Assembly: GCF_030253575.1 (NCBI RefSeq)
Contig: NC_080561.1
Span: forward strand, 1,244,001-1,308,000
DNA: 64,000 nucleotides
Reading direction: 5' to 3'
Source of the DNA: Rhododendron vialii
Lineage: Eukaryota > Streptophyta > Magnoliopsida > Ericales > Ericaceae
Each line of letters begins with the position of its first letter. Position 1 is the first letter of the stretch. Made by a program: the position numbers and the translations under genes. Below, one piece after another: positions 35,246 to 47,200 of the stretch. The notes beneath the pieces are model-generated. The model was not told where the DNA came from. It saw only the letters and a list, made by a program, of their open reading frames with translations, and ran no database searches.

Positions 35246-36718
35246 TCTCTTAATGAAGTTTTGATGTTGAGATTCTCACTCATGCAAAGCACAATTCCAT
35301 TAAATAGTATGAAACAATTCCCCCATGATGAGGGGCGGGCGTTTAATTCCACTTCTGGCATGCTGCTGTTCTAAAGGCGTAGACTACAAGCCAAAGCAAA
35401 TTATTTTGCTTCACATTCAAGGTATATGTACTTTCACTACCAGGACAATAATTCGGACTGTTCATGACTGTCTAAAATTGAACAACATTGTAACTTTTGA
35501 CTGATGAATTTGAATAGAATTAAGAAAATTTTAAAAGACTAGATAGACCAATAAAAGAATAATCCACATACCCGACTGAAAATAAGTAACTGGAATTAAA
35601 TTAAACTCGGTTAATTAACATTCAGCTAGTAGACCTCATATATAAGACACTTCTTAACATAAGAAGCTTGTGAAAATTATGGAGAAATTGGGAGTTGAAC
35701 TCGTCACGGGGTGGAACAACTCCTTGTCCATCTACCACTGTTCGATTCTTAGTCTATTTTTCCCACTTTTTTTTCTAAACTTTCTACAAAATAGTAAATA
35801 TGAGAAAGACCCCTAAGAGGTTGGCTTATTCGTCAATATCTTCGACTAAGAAGTTTGCTTCCTCTTAAAATTTCAGATTCGAAATCTCTCAGGCGCTATC
35901 AACTTCTTTTGAACGAATTAAACTTTGTTTTGACTTTAATCGAGACTCCACAAGCAGGCAATGGAATGATCTCCCATGGCCTCAAAATTAATCCGAAGGT
36001 ACGTGTAAACTAACCCGGCCAGATGACTTGCCAAAATATAAAGATGAGAAAGATGGCATGAGAGACCCTCTCTCTGGAGCCCTCTTCTGAGAAAGGTGGT
36101 AATCGGGGATGCGTCACCTAACCCGGGATCACCGTTAACATAATCAAGTTGCTAATGCTAGGGTGGATGACAGTTGTTTTTTAATTTTTTGATTCTGGCG
36201 GCATTTTTGTCTTGTGTCTTCGTAGGAGGAGTACTCTATTTTTCGTATTCCTTCCCTACGCCCCCTAGCTTCTTTTGTTTATGTTTTTAGCCCTAATTTA
36301 CACTCAGGCATGTTGCTTTCTAATTAACGTACGGTTGTGGTAGCTTAGTCGGTGGATAATTCACGCTTAACGTCCAAAAAAAATTAGAGTTTCAATATGC
36401 TTTCCACATGTATCAATGTACTTTTCTGAACATCTACGCATATTTCATAGATATCAGAGCACTTTTTGCATATTAACTATTGTCCACTAAGGTGAGGATT
36501 TGGGGGCCTAGATTTTAAAAAGAAATCTTCCAAAAAATATTTTACTATTCATACTGTTAGTTGTCGAAACGGACGGTGAAATTGAGCGTTGCTATATGCT
36601 GGCTATCATTTTCAATTTACACAAACTTTGTGATTGTGAGGTTTATTTATTGTTCTAGACTAGGTGTAGTACTTTGTACAAGCTTGTGACTTGAGCTAGC
36701 TAGCCTCGCTTTTCTATA

Positions 36719-36978
36719 CTCCTTCCGTCCCCGTTCTTAATTGATTCCAATCATTTTTTTCCATTTCAAAAAGATTGTCTCATTTCAAAACTAAATGGAT
36801 AATATATAATGGATTTTCTCTTCTACCCTTCCATTTTTAAAAATTGTAGTACAAAAAAGTAAGAAAATATAATGATTGAAGGATAAAATGAGAAAAATAA
36901 ATTTCCAAAAGTGTAATGATTGTGTTTTCTTAAATAATTGGAATCCCCAATAGGGATTAAGGAATAGGGACAGATGGA
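36719..36978. mobile_element. Stowaway-like MITE (diverged)
   Basis: Left end CTCCTTCCGTCCCCGTTCTT after TA (36717-36718); right end AGGAATAGGGACAGATGGA. Inner arms ATTGATTCCAATCATTTTTT / TTGGAATCCCC pair. The right terminus is mutated. Confidence 0.65.
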
Positions 36979-37482
36979 ATATTTTCTATTTGGAGTTCAA
37001 CCTATAATAATTATTTGAAGAAAGGTCAAGTAGTCCTTAAAAGTGGCTTAAGTGAACAATATACGATAAAATTTAACAGTTTTACTATCAAGATCTTCTA
37101 TTGAACACCATTGTGACTTTAGGTTTTTTTTCCTCTGCTAATGTCCTTAAATTCTGTTTAATATACTCTTTTTTTTCCATCCGCAGTTTAATGTACCTGA
37201 TTACATATTAACGTAGCAATAAGAACTAGACTTCGATAAACATTAAGGAACAATTAATTGTTAATCTCGCAAAGTCGACAATCTCCCACAACAGTAGTAC
37301 TGACGTACCCACATCCTAAATACTACATAATGTGCATGCGTTAGAGCGAAAACGCGCAAAAATATAAGCAAACTGTTAAAATTCGCGACAGCAAGAATTC
37401 AGAGCGCAAACGAAGGAGTCCTACCGAAAGATTACGCGACCAGCTCTCATCATCAGCCATAGAACTAGCTAGTACTATCAAA

Positions 37483-39697
37483 CTAGAGAATCAACCCATT
37501 AACAATGGCGTGATTCTTCTTCAGACTAGTAGTTCCGTACACCGGCAGCTCCTCCCGGTACGCCAATCCAACCCCGCCGGTCGCGCCGATGTTCTCCAGC
37601 TCAAACAGATCAGAGCTAGTGCAGCTCATTCCATCATCGTATTCCTCATCATCTTCATCCAAATCTTCGTCCTCGAAACCCCTCGATCGACATTTATCAT
37701 TCATGTTCTTGATCACCTCCTTTTCTATCACTGTAATCTCAGCGATTTTTCGAACAATCGGGGTCGGCATGATCCTCGGATCCTCTTTTTTGCCGCATCG
37801 ACGAGGATCTTCGTCAACGAGGCAAAACCTGACGGACCTCTTCGAGCAATTGTTATTACTGCTGGTAAATTTATTCGCTCTCGAGGTAGAAGAAGGCGGC
37901 AGTTTGTTGAGGCAAGAAGACCTCGAAAACGAAGACGACAGCGAGCACGTCGTCGCTTGATGATGATCCTTCACGGATCTCGATCTCCGCAGCGAACTCA
38001 ATCCGTCGAGCGATTCCCCGCGCTTCCGATTCTTCGCGTTCCTCGAATTGAACAGCGAGTTGAGGAAACTCGTGATCCGACGGCCGGGTGAGATTGGCTG
38101 TTTTACCTGGTGGAACATTTTCATGAAAAACAATTTAAATTCGCAAGAAGAAAAAAGAGAAAACAAATAGTAAAAAATTACTTATTCTTTGTTATTCTCC
38201 AACATTATTACGCCACTGTTTCAAAATAAGTGAATACTGTATTTAACTTCTTCTTTTTTGCTCATCGGGGTGTCCGAAACATTTTGTCTCAATTAATTCT
38301 TCGGATACATGCAGGGAAAAATGACAGCTCAAGACGTGTTTTGATAATTAATATACGTCAAGAATAAGTTAAGAATATTTATTAATACTGAAAATGTTCT
38401 TAACGAATATTAATTATAAACATGTCTTTAACCGTCATTTTCCCTAAATGCAGTCCCCGTCTCACATGTACCGGATAAATTTTGGACCTAAGCCTTGTGG
38501 GTAATCTCAAAGGGAGGAGTGAATCACGGAATTTTACCAAATGTCCTCCCCTTAGAATCAACCATAGACCTTTAATTTCATTTGAAAATTCTACTTTTTG
38601 CCGCAAAAGAGTTGATAATAATAATCGATCTTGAGATGTTAGGAGAGAGCAACCTCTTAAGTGGCCAAGTCCCAAACTACAGTGAGATAATGCAAGAAAG
38701 TGCAACTATTATATATATTTTGGACATCTCGGTTCTTTATTTGTTCAAATCTTTCTAGTGGTTGTAAACATTGGATGCTTATGCTCTGGTTGAACCTCAA
38801 CAACGAGAGAAATATTAACACAAGAGAATAATTAAGTTATGTACGGATATGGGGTTTTCGTCTCCGTCATTTGTGGGCTCTATCATGCGTTCGGTAATTT
38901 AAACCATCCAATTTTACAAGGCCCGCACAAATAGTGTATTCACGCAAAAAAAAAAAAAAAAAAAAAACCTGATCAGACATTTATATGAATATAAAAAAAT
39001 TAAATTTTGGTTTATAACTTACTCTCATCCGGAAGTAACATACAGTAGTTTAAATTTTGTTTAAATTGTTTCGTGTTCTAATTATATATGCTCGTGCTAA
39101 AACCACTTTTTTGAAAAATAGTTGTAAAATTAAAATTACCTTCTTCAGATCGCCGTAGAGCTTCAGAGCTTTCGACTTGGTCCTCATCAACAGCCTTCCT
39201 TCGCGCTTCGGCGTATTCTCGTACTCCGATCCAACAGAATAATGATCGCTTCGAACTTGCTTAGGCCTTTGAATCGTGAAACTAACCGATTTCGAGCCGT
39301 CCCTGTGAACGGACTCCGTTTCGGAAGACGAAAACACTCCCCCGCAGCTCGAATCCGACGAGCTCGAGGCCGAATTGTACGTTCTAGTAAAACCTCGAGC
39401 GATAATGCGGCTCCGTTTCTCGTCGTTGCTCTCCATCCATTTCTCGAACGTGAGAGCTTTTCGGAGGCTCCTTTCGTCCTCCACGGCATCGTTTCGGTTT
39501 GAATTTGAGTTCCTCTGTTTCTTCGCTTTCGTTGTGGCGGTTGTTTCCGCGGCCTCGTATTTGGATTCGTCGATGGAGCGGTACATCGCGTCGAGGAGCG
39601 AGGAAGAGAACGACGGTGTTTTGCTCCGTTGCTGATGCTGATGCTGATGTTGATGTTGATATCTCTCTTGACGCAGCGATCTCTCCCAGTCGTTCAT
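37483..39697 (-). CDS. BG1-like: BIG GRAIN 1-like protein (2 exons)
   Basis: Minus-strand exons are 39697-39140 (186 codons) and 38106-37483 (207 codons plus stop), with a GT-AG phase 0 intron; the protein is 393 aa. The first in-frame ATG at 39697 gives MNDWERSLRQERY, the usual M-x-x-W start of the family. A His/Gln run (about residues 14-22) is followed by the family motif TPSFSSSLLDAMYRSIDESK, a basic helix with RSLRKALTFEKWMES, Ser-rich linkers, then LYGDLKK|VKQPISPGRRITSFLNSLF across the splice site, and an acidic tract (EDEDLDEDDEEYDDG) near the end. Rice BG1 is a plasma-membrane protein that increases auxin response or transport and grain size; dicot relatives are assumed to be similar. 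A MULE-MITE lies in the intron. Long plus-strand frames at 37510-38091 are shadows. Confidence 0.92.
38315..38444. mobile_element. Mutator-like MITE, GGAAAAATG family, copy 2
   Basis: 130 bp with inverted arms GGAAAAATGACAGCTC... / ...CCGTCATTTTCC, and TTTTGATAATTAATA shared with copy 1. Flanks TACATGCAG (38306-38314) and TAAATGCAG (38445-38453) match 8/9. It lies in the intron of the BIG GRAIN 1-like gene. Confidence 0.8.
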
Positions 39698-39859
39698 TTT
39701 ACCAGTTTTTACTTCCAAAAGTTTTATAAAAAAAAATGTGCGGAATGAGGTTAGAATTCGAAATTCAAATGTGCTTGATCTCTGGGAGCTTTGAATGTGT
39801 GATGGTAGAGGAATTCAGGAGCATATGAGAGGAAATAATTGAGTGATGGAAACGTGGGA

Positions 39860-39976
39860 TGAGAGAGAGAGAGAGAGAGAGTGGGAATATGATGGAGAAG
39901 CAATGAGCATTGAAGATGGAGGGACTGTATTTTGATTCTTTGGTTGGTTGGTTGGTTGGGAGAGAGAGAGAGAGAG
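39860..39976. repeat. Two (GA)n tracts upstream of BIG GRAIN 1-like
   Basis: GA runs at about 39860-39881 and 39960-39976 separated by a GGTTGGTTGGTTGG run. They are 160-280 bp upstream of the ATG, on the promoter or leader side of this minus-strand gene, where they read as CT. Confidence 0.6.
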
Positions 39977-40313
39977 GAAAGCCAAAATCCACGGCTTGGA
40001 TTTTGGGAAGAAACAGAGAGAGAAGTGACTGGAGCACACAATGCTGCAAGTGTGTGGGGGTTGCTCTATTTATTGGGTGCTCCTGTGCATATTTGCGCCC
40101 CGTTTCGCTAAAAAAAATGGTACTTACTTTTTAAATAAGTAATATATTTATTTTTTGAATTAAATGTGATGTATTTTGAAATATTGATCTGTCTCATAAA
40201 ATAAAAAATGAGTACTCACAAAATAAGAACCTTAGCAGAACAGAACCTTGTGCGACTATCAAATGAGTGATTACTCAGTTCTCCTCGAACATAGTCATGT
40301 GGTGTTGTAGAAA

Positions 40314-40544
40314 GAGAAATTTTTGGTGTCGAGCGGATATTACGTGGCAGTATCCGTTGGCGATCCGGACCGTCCAAACGTGTTTTAGACGGCCCAGGTT
40401 TATTCTCTCTCTCCTCTCATCCCACCACTCTCTCTCCTATTCTTCTCTTTCTTAAATCCGGACCGTACGAAACATGTTTGAACGATCTGAATCGCCGACG
40501 GAATATCTCGTGTGTGATACTCTACCGGCACCCAAAAATTTCTC
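40314..40544. mobile_element. Long-TIR MITE, related to 16003-16234
   Basis: Ends GAGAAATTTTTGGTGTCG and (right) CGGCACCCAAAAATTTCTC are inverted repeats. Inner arms carry CGATCCGGACCGTCCAAACG and its diverged complement. The central loop TCTCTCTCCTCTCATCCC is the same as in the 16 kb element. Confidence 0.65.
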
Positions 40545-42157
40545 GCTACAAAGACCTCTATCACCAAATATTTACGTGGAATTCATGTACTTGGTCAATT
40601 AATACGGGACTTACTCAAATGCATAATGGTAAAGACTTTCAGAGCATAACGTGACGGAGCTCAAAAAAACAAGTAGTACTAATATTCTTCCCTCTCCAAC
40701 CCTCTTGATGAGAGGGAACAGGTCACCTCAAGACCGAATCTCTCGATTATGTGGGTCTCGTGAGAATCTTGAGACATTGATCTGAAAATTATAAGTTCAA
40801 TTTATACCCAGTACTTAAAATTATCTTTTTCCTGAACGAACATAATCCAGTTAATAAACCACCCATTTAAGATCTGTTGTGTATATCATAATCGAGCATA
40901 TAGTTTTGCCAACACATTTTCTAATTTTGGAGTGCATTTATAAAAAAAGTTAACTGCAAAAATCATTTTTCATTGATCGTCGAACTTATACAATGATAAC
41001 ACACGTCAAAATAAAAATAGGCCCCAACCTGCGTGACAACAGATTCCTAAGTTCTTGGCGCAAAAGAATTGTCGCTCCGCAGTCCTTGACGCAAAAGAAG
41101 CATCAAACAAGCGATAGTTTACAATCACACACAAACACTTATGCAAATTCACTCACATCACATGTGAACCAACGCCAAAGAACCATTGAATAAGCAATAT
41201 TCCTATAGTCACACATTAATACTTATGCAAACTCGCTCACATCCCATGTGGGCCTATATGAGATTTGAACGAGTTTGCGTAAATGTTTGTGTTGCAGTAA
41301 TATTATTGCCGAATAAGTTCCTGTATATAAAGGAGTACCCGCGCTTGAATGCGATTGTAAATCAGAATGTGGGTCATGACAACTTGGTTGACTCTGCGCT
41401 GTGTGGAGGGTCAATTCCCTCTGTTATTACGAGTTTACCACCGTTTTCCCCAAAGTCCCGGAATCCAGTCTCTTCAATTTCGAAAATTTATGTACCTCTG
41501 TGTTGAAAAATTTTTTGATCTCATACAATTCAACAGTTGAAAAACCCCTCGTATGAAAACAAGGGTTTTCGGCAAAGGATCCTGCCTTCAAAGTCCCACT
41601 CCACGCATGCCAAAAGGCCCAAAACAAACAATTGGTGGCGGGACAAAAGTCCAAAAAGTAAACCATTTTCTACTGTGACAACTGTCGATCTAACCACGTA
41701 CAGCTGAAATTATTCGGATCCTGAAAACTTTCAAAAGGACAACATTATTCTTTTTGGAACTTTAAAGTTCATCTCGAATTAAATTTTGATGATCGAAATC
41801 GTTCATTTTACAAGGAAATGTTAATAGAATACTCTGTAGACTTCGAGCAAATTCAAGTAAATCAGACATCGGGAATCAATAAGTAAATCATGTGTTTTTT
41901 TTTTCCCAGCTACTAAACAACGTATATATACAATTTAAAAGATTCGCAGCAAGAGTATTTGATTCGATCAGTAAATTAGTGTTGCCCGATCGACTCTATT
42001 TTCTCTATTCCCCATCTTGAAAAGCGTAAAACGTTCTTGCGATTTCTGCGAATGTCTATTCCTCATCTGAAAAAGTATAAAATCTTCTTGCGATTTCGGA
42101 TAACATCAAAACAAAATAACATAATTATACATTACCCAAGCTTCAATAGCCTGCTTA
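40545..42157. other. Gene-free stretch
   Basis: No gene recognised. Two partial direct repeats are seen: ACACTTATGCAAATTCACTC (41130) versus ATACTTATGCAAACTCGCTC (41218), and CTTGCGATTTC-containing units of about 60 bp at 41995-42100. Confidence 0.35.
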
Positions 42158-42546
42158 GAGCAAGTTTATCAGTAATTAGTTAAAAAAATTTGTAAACAGT
42201 GCATATTTTTTATGTTACCTACTCATATTTCTTTTAACACTATACCAACACTATCTATTTAACCTATCATCTATTAAAATATACTTCTTTCTTTCTCAAA
42301 CAGTGCAACAAAGTACAGTTTACAAAAAAAAGAAGAAACAGGAAGAGAGAGGGACGAAGAGAGGAGAGAGAAAATAATGTTATATATTACACATCTGATA
42401 AACAGTTGCTAGGTAAAAGTGTCGAAGCTCTGTTCACAAATTCATTTTAGCTCTTTGTTTACCTAATCAAGTGTAGGGCTACTTTTCCTCTTTTGATGAA
42501 TTAAAACGGCTATAAAGCTAATTTAGCTTTGCTGGTAAAGTTGCTC
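42158..42546. mobile_element. PIF/Harbinger-like MITE, GAGCAAGTTTA family, copy 1
   Basis: 389 bp with ends GAGCAAGTTTATCAG and (right) CTGGTAAAGTTGCTC, and TTA on both sides (42155-42157, 42547-42549). The purine-rich centre is AAGAAACAGGAAGAGAGAGG. A second, diverged copy is at 52311-52600, and a shorter relative with GAGC ends is at 45695-46034. Confidence 0.8.
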
Positions 42547-42553
42547 TTAGTTA

Positions 42554-42911
42554 TGTTGGGATTTGTCCCACATTTGTTAATTATCTTCTCCAAAACTAGT
42601 ATATTAGTCTGGATGGCCTCTCCACTTTTTGCCAATTGGTTTGGAGTTAAATGCTTTAACATGGTATCAGAACTAAAGTTTCAGAGAATTTATTCCCCTT
42701 ACTTGTGTCACAAGTGCACCGTTATTTGTTGTGATCCAAATGTTATATGGATCATTTGTTTACCTCTCCACGTGCGAGTCGGGGGTCGCACCTTGCGGGA
42801 GAGTGTTGGGATTTGTCTCACATTGGTTAATTATCTTCTCCAAAATTAGTATATAAACCTGGGCGGCCTCTCCACTTTTTGCCAATTAATTTGGAGTTGG
42901 ATGCTTTAACA
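42554..42911 (+). mobile_element. TRIM (terminal-repeat retrotransposon in miniature)
   Basis: A complete 358 bp structure. The 5' LTR is 42554-42661 (TGTTGGGATTTG...TTTAACA), directly followed by the primer-binding site TGGTATCAGAAC (42662 on; the initiator Met-tRNA complement is TGGTATCAGAGC). A 142 bp internal region follows, then the short purine stretch GCGGGAGAG and a 3' LTR at 42804-42911. The two LTRs are both 108 bp with few differences. It has no coding capacity, as expected for a TRIM mobilised in trans by copia-type elements. Flanks AGTTA and TTTTT do not match, so no target duplication is readable. It starts 7 bp after the MITE ending at 42546. Confidence 0.88.
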
Positions 42912-43199
42912 TTTTTTGGTCTCATACAATTCAACAGCCGAAAGGCAAAAGAGATATGCATGTCTTAATTAAGAAAATCTTATTTGCGGAGGAGCCATAA
43001 ATAAAATTTATGGCGCTCAATATCGACCGTTCAAAATACTTTTAGACAAACCGAGATTGCGCAGAGCCAGTGAATAAGTTTCCCTTTCACATAGTTTGCA
43101 GGTCAAAATCCAGTACTCGTCTTCAACTTGTATACCCAATAAAACTCCAAATACAGAACTCATATTCTTTTGCAGTAAGCATTTCTACATCACAAGGAT

Positions 43200-43203
<4 letters not shown>

Positions 43204-43241
<38 letters not shown>
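43204..43241. repeat. (GA)n microsatellite downstream of BRX
   Basis: About 18 GA units followed by an AAGG and G run, within about 240 bp downstream of the BRX stop codon, probably in its 3' UTR. Confidence 0.85.
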
Positions 43242-43444
43242 GGGGGGGGGGGTGGTGGTGTTTAGAAGTAACTGAGAACCCTGGACGCCTCCAATATGAA
43301 TGCAACTCTTCACAAATAATATAAAGGTGCTAGCAGCATCTTGTCATGGTCTTGAAGAAGAAACTTCAATGGGAATCACAAAGAAGAACTTACGGTGAAG
43401 GAACCACTTCCTCTATCACCAGACCAAAAACTACTTGAAACCAT

Positions 43445-44214
43445 CTAGTCACAGAGTCGATCCAAGTATTGTCTGTGTATCCTGGTTCGATTCTCCTCCC
43501 ACCAGAGTCTAGCATGCACCTCCCCAAACTTTTCTCGACTGCAAACCCAAATGAAATTTAGAGCGAGAACTCAATACGGTCACAGACAACAATACAAAAC
43601 AGGATTAAGGAGGAGCGAGCAAAAGTATTTTTACCATGCTTCATGATTTTCGCCTTTAACTTGAGACACTGGACAGGTAAAGGAGGGGGGAGGGGAAAAA
43701 GCAGCATAAGCTATGAAATTTCATTTCCAAGTTAAATTTCTAATTAGTGCATTCCGAAAGCTGAAACACTTTAGAGTCATGTTTGGTAACGAACATCAGT
43801 TTATTGGCCTAGACATTGGGCACGAATAAAGCCCTTTAACTCCCTATGTCAAACTTGTTCCTAAACCTAAAAAAGGAGAATGTAAACTATGCTACAACCA
43901 CGCACTGCACAAACAGTTACACAAACACTCACGTGATGTGGGGGCAGCCACACACACTGCACCAGAGTTTTCCTAATCCAAGACTACGGCAGCTGCAAGA
44001 AATTCACCAAACTCAGTTTGACTCCCAAAGTGACTCACACGCGGCATTGTCAAGTAGTTATGGTTAGACTTGAGAGTAAGCAACTGACTGCATTGAAAGC
44101 CAATTGTATTTCTACTGCAGAAGAGAAAGTTCCACCGGGACGGATCATCTTTAGCGCATCAAATGTATCTGTTCTCTAATACCTAATTCACCGAGTGACA
44201 AATCATTTCACAAT

Positions 44215-44259
<45 letters not shown>

Positions 44260-47200
44260 AATTCTCTATAGAAGTTACAAATAATCTGCAGCAATGGCTC
44301 AAGCGACCTACTTTTTACAGTAGATTTAGTACCACGCCGCTGATGGCTCAAGGGACCTACTTTTTACAGTAGATTTAGTACCACCGCTGACCAACTTTCG
44401 CGTAAGCTACCAACACGCAACGCAAGTTCACTTGACTTCTCCTTTCTATCCTAATAGGAAACATATAAGGCATTTGACAGTTCAACTGTAAAATGACCCC
44501 CCTTGTTGAGGTAGTATATGCTGGTCAGCTGGTGTAAAACAGTGGGTCGCCCGCTTAAATCATCAAACCTTATTTGATTTCTCATCTATCCAGAATTAGA
44601 AATTGGGTTTGATAACAATTTACCCTACCCATTGACACTGCCACATTGACATGTTTATGATTGTCTGACAAACTGAGCAGCGTTTTTAAGAAAACAGATT
44701 AGTATGTTTCTTCCATCTTAGTTCTGCCATCAACATAGAAGGCTGCAAATTTGCACCTTGACTTGCCTCCTTCAAATGAGGAATCATTGCGACGATTCAT
44801 TCAACTCAATTACTGAACAAAGCAATATGGAAAACAAGAGACATGATGTTCATTCTCTACCAGATGGCTTAAACTACATTTTTCATTTATGCGAGCTGAA
44901 AAGCAGAGTGTGGGTTCATTGCTGGGCTGTCAACCAGCACAATAGAGCTTGTCTAGGAAAACTTATTACACTCAATCACCATTCACCAGCATTACGCAGC
45001 AAAGCTCCTTCATGAGAGGATTTAGGATTCACCACTTTGGGGTGCGAGCCTTTGGAGTTTTGTGATTATCATATATATGACTCCCTAGTAATAAGCAAAG
45101 AGTTTTCTGGAAATTTCAGGAGTCCTTGGATCTAGCACCATCTTTACTAGGATACTAGAACAAGGTATGCCCGCTAAAACAAAATTGATATAAGTGCTTA
45201 CACAGAAAACTAACCTGAATCTGACACGTCTGAGTTCCCTTTTGCCACCAGGCAGTACTCTGATCGTAATATAAACCCCTGGTTCATCCTGCTCAACCCA
45301 TTCAGTCTCTAGATCACTGGCATTGCTAACGGATAGCTCTCCAGAGCGATCTGCATCTCTTGATGAGCTAGTCCTTATTGAAGCATCTATTGATGATGTT
45401 TCAGTCTTTGCTCCACTAATGCTCGATAGTTTTGGTGTTGAGGTGGTCAGTCCGGAGTCATAGTTGTAGCGTGATTGCATTGGATGGTGGTCAAGTGAAT
45501 CTGAGGATGAAACACTCATTCCAGTTCCCATGGGTCTATACATAGTACGAGGTAGGCGTTCTCTGCTCAGTGCCGGTGTAATTGGGCTGTCTTCAGCTGA
45601 CTCAATTTTTTGACACTGTAAATGCAGGATATGACGTAAGACCATTAAATGAAGATATACCCTTTGAATTTATGCTACAAGTGATGACACGTTAGAGCTT
45701 CTACATGGCATGGGTTACTATTGCTATATTTTAGCATGAAGTTGCAAATTTCCATCTCCCGTGACAAGCTAAAACACATGGTATTATAGCTATGTCTTGT
45801 GGCAAATTTGACAAAAGAAATAACTATTGCTGTAATTTACCATGCTTATTTGCAGAGCCTTTCCCATCATGTTACCCTCATATAGCAACTCAACTATACA
45901 TTATGTGCAACAAATAGGAGAAATAGCACTTGCACCGTTGGAGCAACAATAGTAAGATATAGCATTTTAACACTATTTGTTGCTAAAACACAGCAATAGC
46001 TACTCATTTTGCTATTGACCTATTTGAGATGCTCTTAAATGGCCATTGAGGATTTATATTCAACGTTAGTTCCGTAGTGAAGCACAGATTCAAGAGCACA
46101 CCTCATCTTCGGATTTGGGAGTGGTTGGAAGCGGAAAAGCTTGGCGGCTTAATCTCTGCACATTATAAAGTTCCATTACCCTGTCATAATTCTCTGTCCA
46201 CCATCTTTGGGCTTGCCATTTGTTGAACATTTCTCGGCTAATCAACAGATATAAACTTGCCATCAAAAGTCTTGGCTAAGTTTGTCAAAATAATGGACAA
46301 GTGAGAGAATAACTTAAAAAATGTCGATTGTCTCCACTATTCATGCGAAAAAAGGTGAGGCAATCAAATGGCGGGGATGATCACCAAAAGTACCTAGTCC
46401 GAAACTCAAGGGCAAGAAGGCCGCCAAATTTGAAAATATTTGATTAAATCCATGTGAAATAATATTTTTTTAACACATTGTTAAAGTGATTCAGGCCTAT
46501 TACTTAACCAATAATTACGAGGAACTCCTAATCATCCTACTAGGTAATTTATATATAACTGTTACTATTTTTAAGTGTCTGTCCACTAAATTGGACCCAC
46601 TGGAAAACTTTTATTGACAAAAGGAGTGCCTACTATAAAGCCAAAACCTTAATTGCCTTTAGTGGAAGGAATATGATATACTTGCAATGACTTTGCTTAG
46701 TGGGTATCTCATTCCTTAACAAAGCAGCAACGACATACTTAATTACGTTCCTCATGACACAACCAAATCACACAAACAATATCATGTGGCGGATATATGT
46801 TATTTTTGGTTTAAGAATCTCCCAAGGGGTGTCGACGAAAGCCATAAGATTCTTCATTCATTAACTTTGGCCTTAATCCCTTGTGGACAAGAGTCATGAT
46901 TCCAAGATCATCAATCAAATATACAAAATGCACTCTGTAAATGCAATAAGAATTTCCTGCGGATGCTTATGACAATGCAATCAAATCAGAATTGTGTCAT
47001 CTTATATTTCTTAGTAAACAGACAAATCTGACAGCCCCATTGCCTTGTCCCTTGTAGTAGCCCCATTTCAGGCCCGCTTCTGTTATCACCCTACTTTGTA
47101 AGTGACAAACAATACAAATCCTGCTAGGTTGTCCTGTTGAATCAGGATGTGAAAGCGTGATTAAAATAAATAAATAAAACAGGATGTGAAAGCTCCATGG

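Larger units (their letters stand above)
34450..37480. other. Gene-free stretch with SINE-like copies
   Basis: No gene recognised. It contains two SINE-like segments (35011-35245, 35805-36040), a tRNA-like A-box stretch TAGCTTAGTCGGTGG near 36349 followed by an A-run, and a Stowaway MITE at 36719. The part before 37483 would be the 3' UTR of the BIG GRAIN 1-like gene. Confidence 0.4.

Noticed and set aside
37510-38091. 193-codon open frame on the plus strand
   Set aside because: Antisense shadow of BIG GRAIN 1-like exon 2; composition is Arg/Ser-rich as expected from the reverse strand.
39499-39729. Plus-strand frame opposite the start of BIG GRAIN 1-like
   Set aside because: Its Asp/Val repeats are the antisense of the His/Gln run of the real gene.
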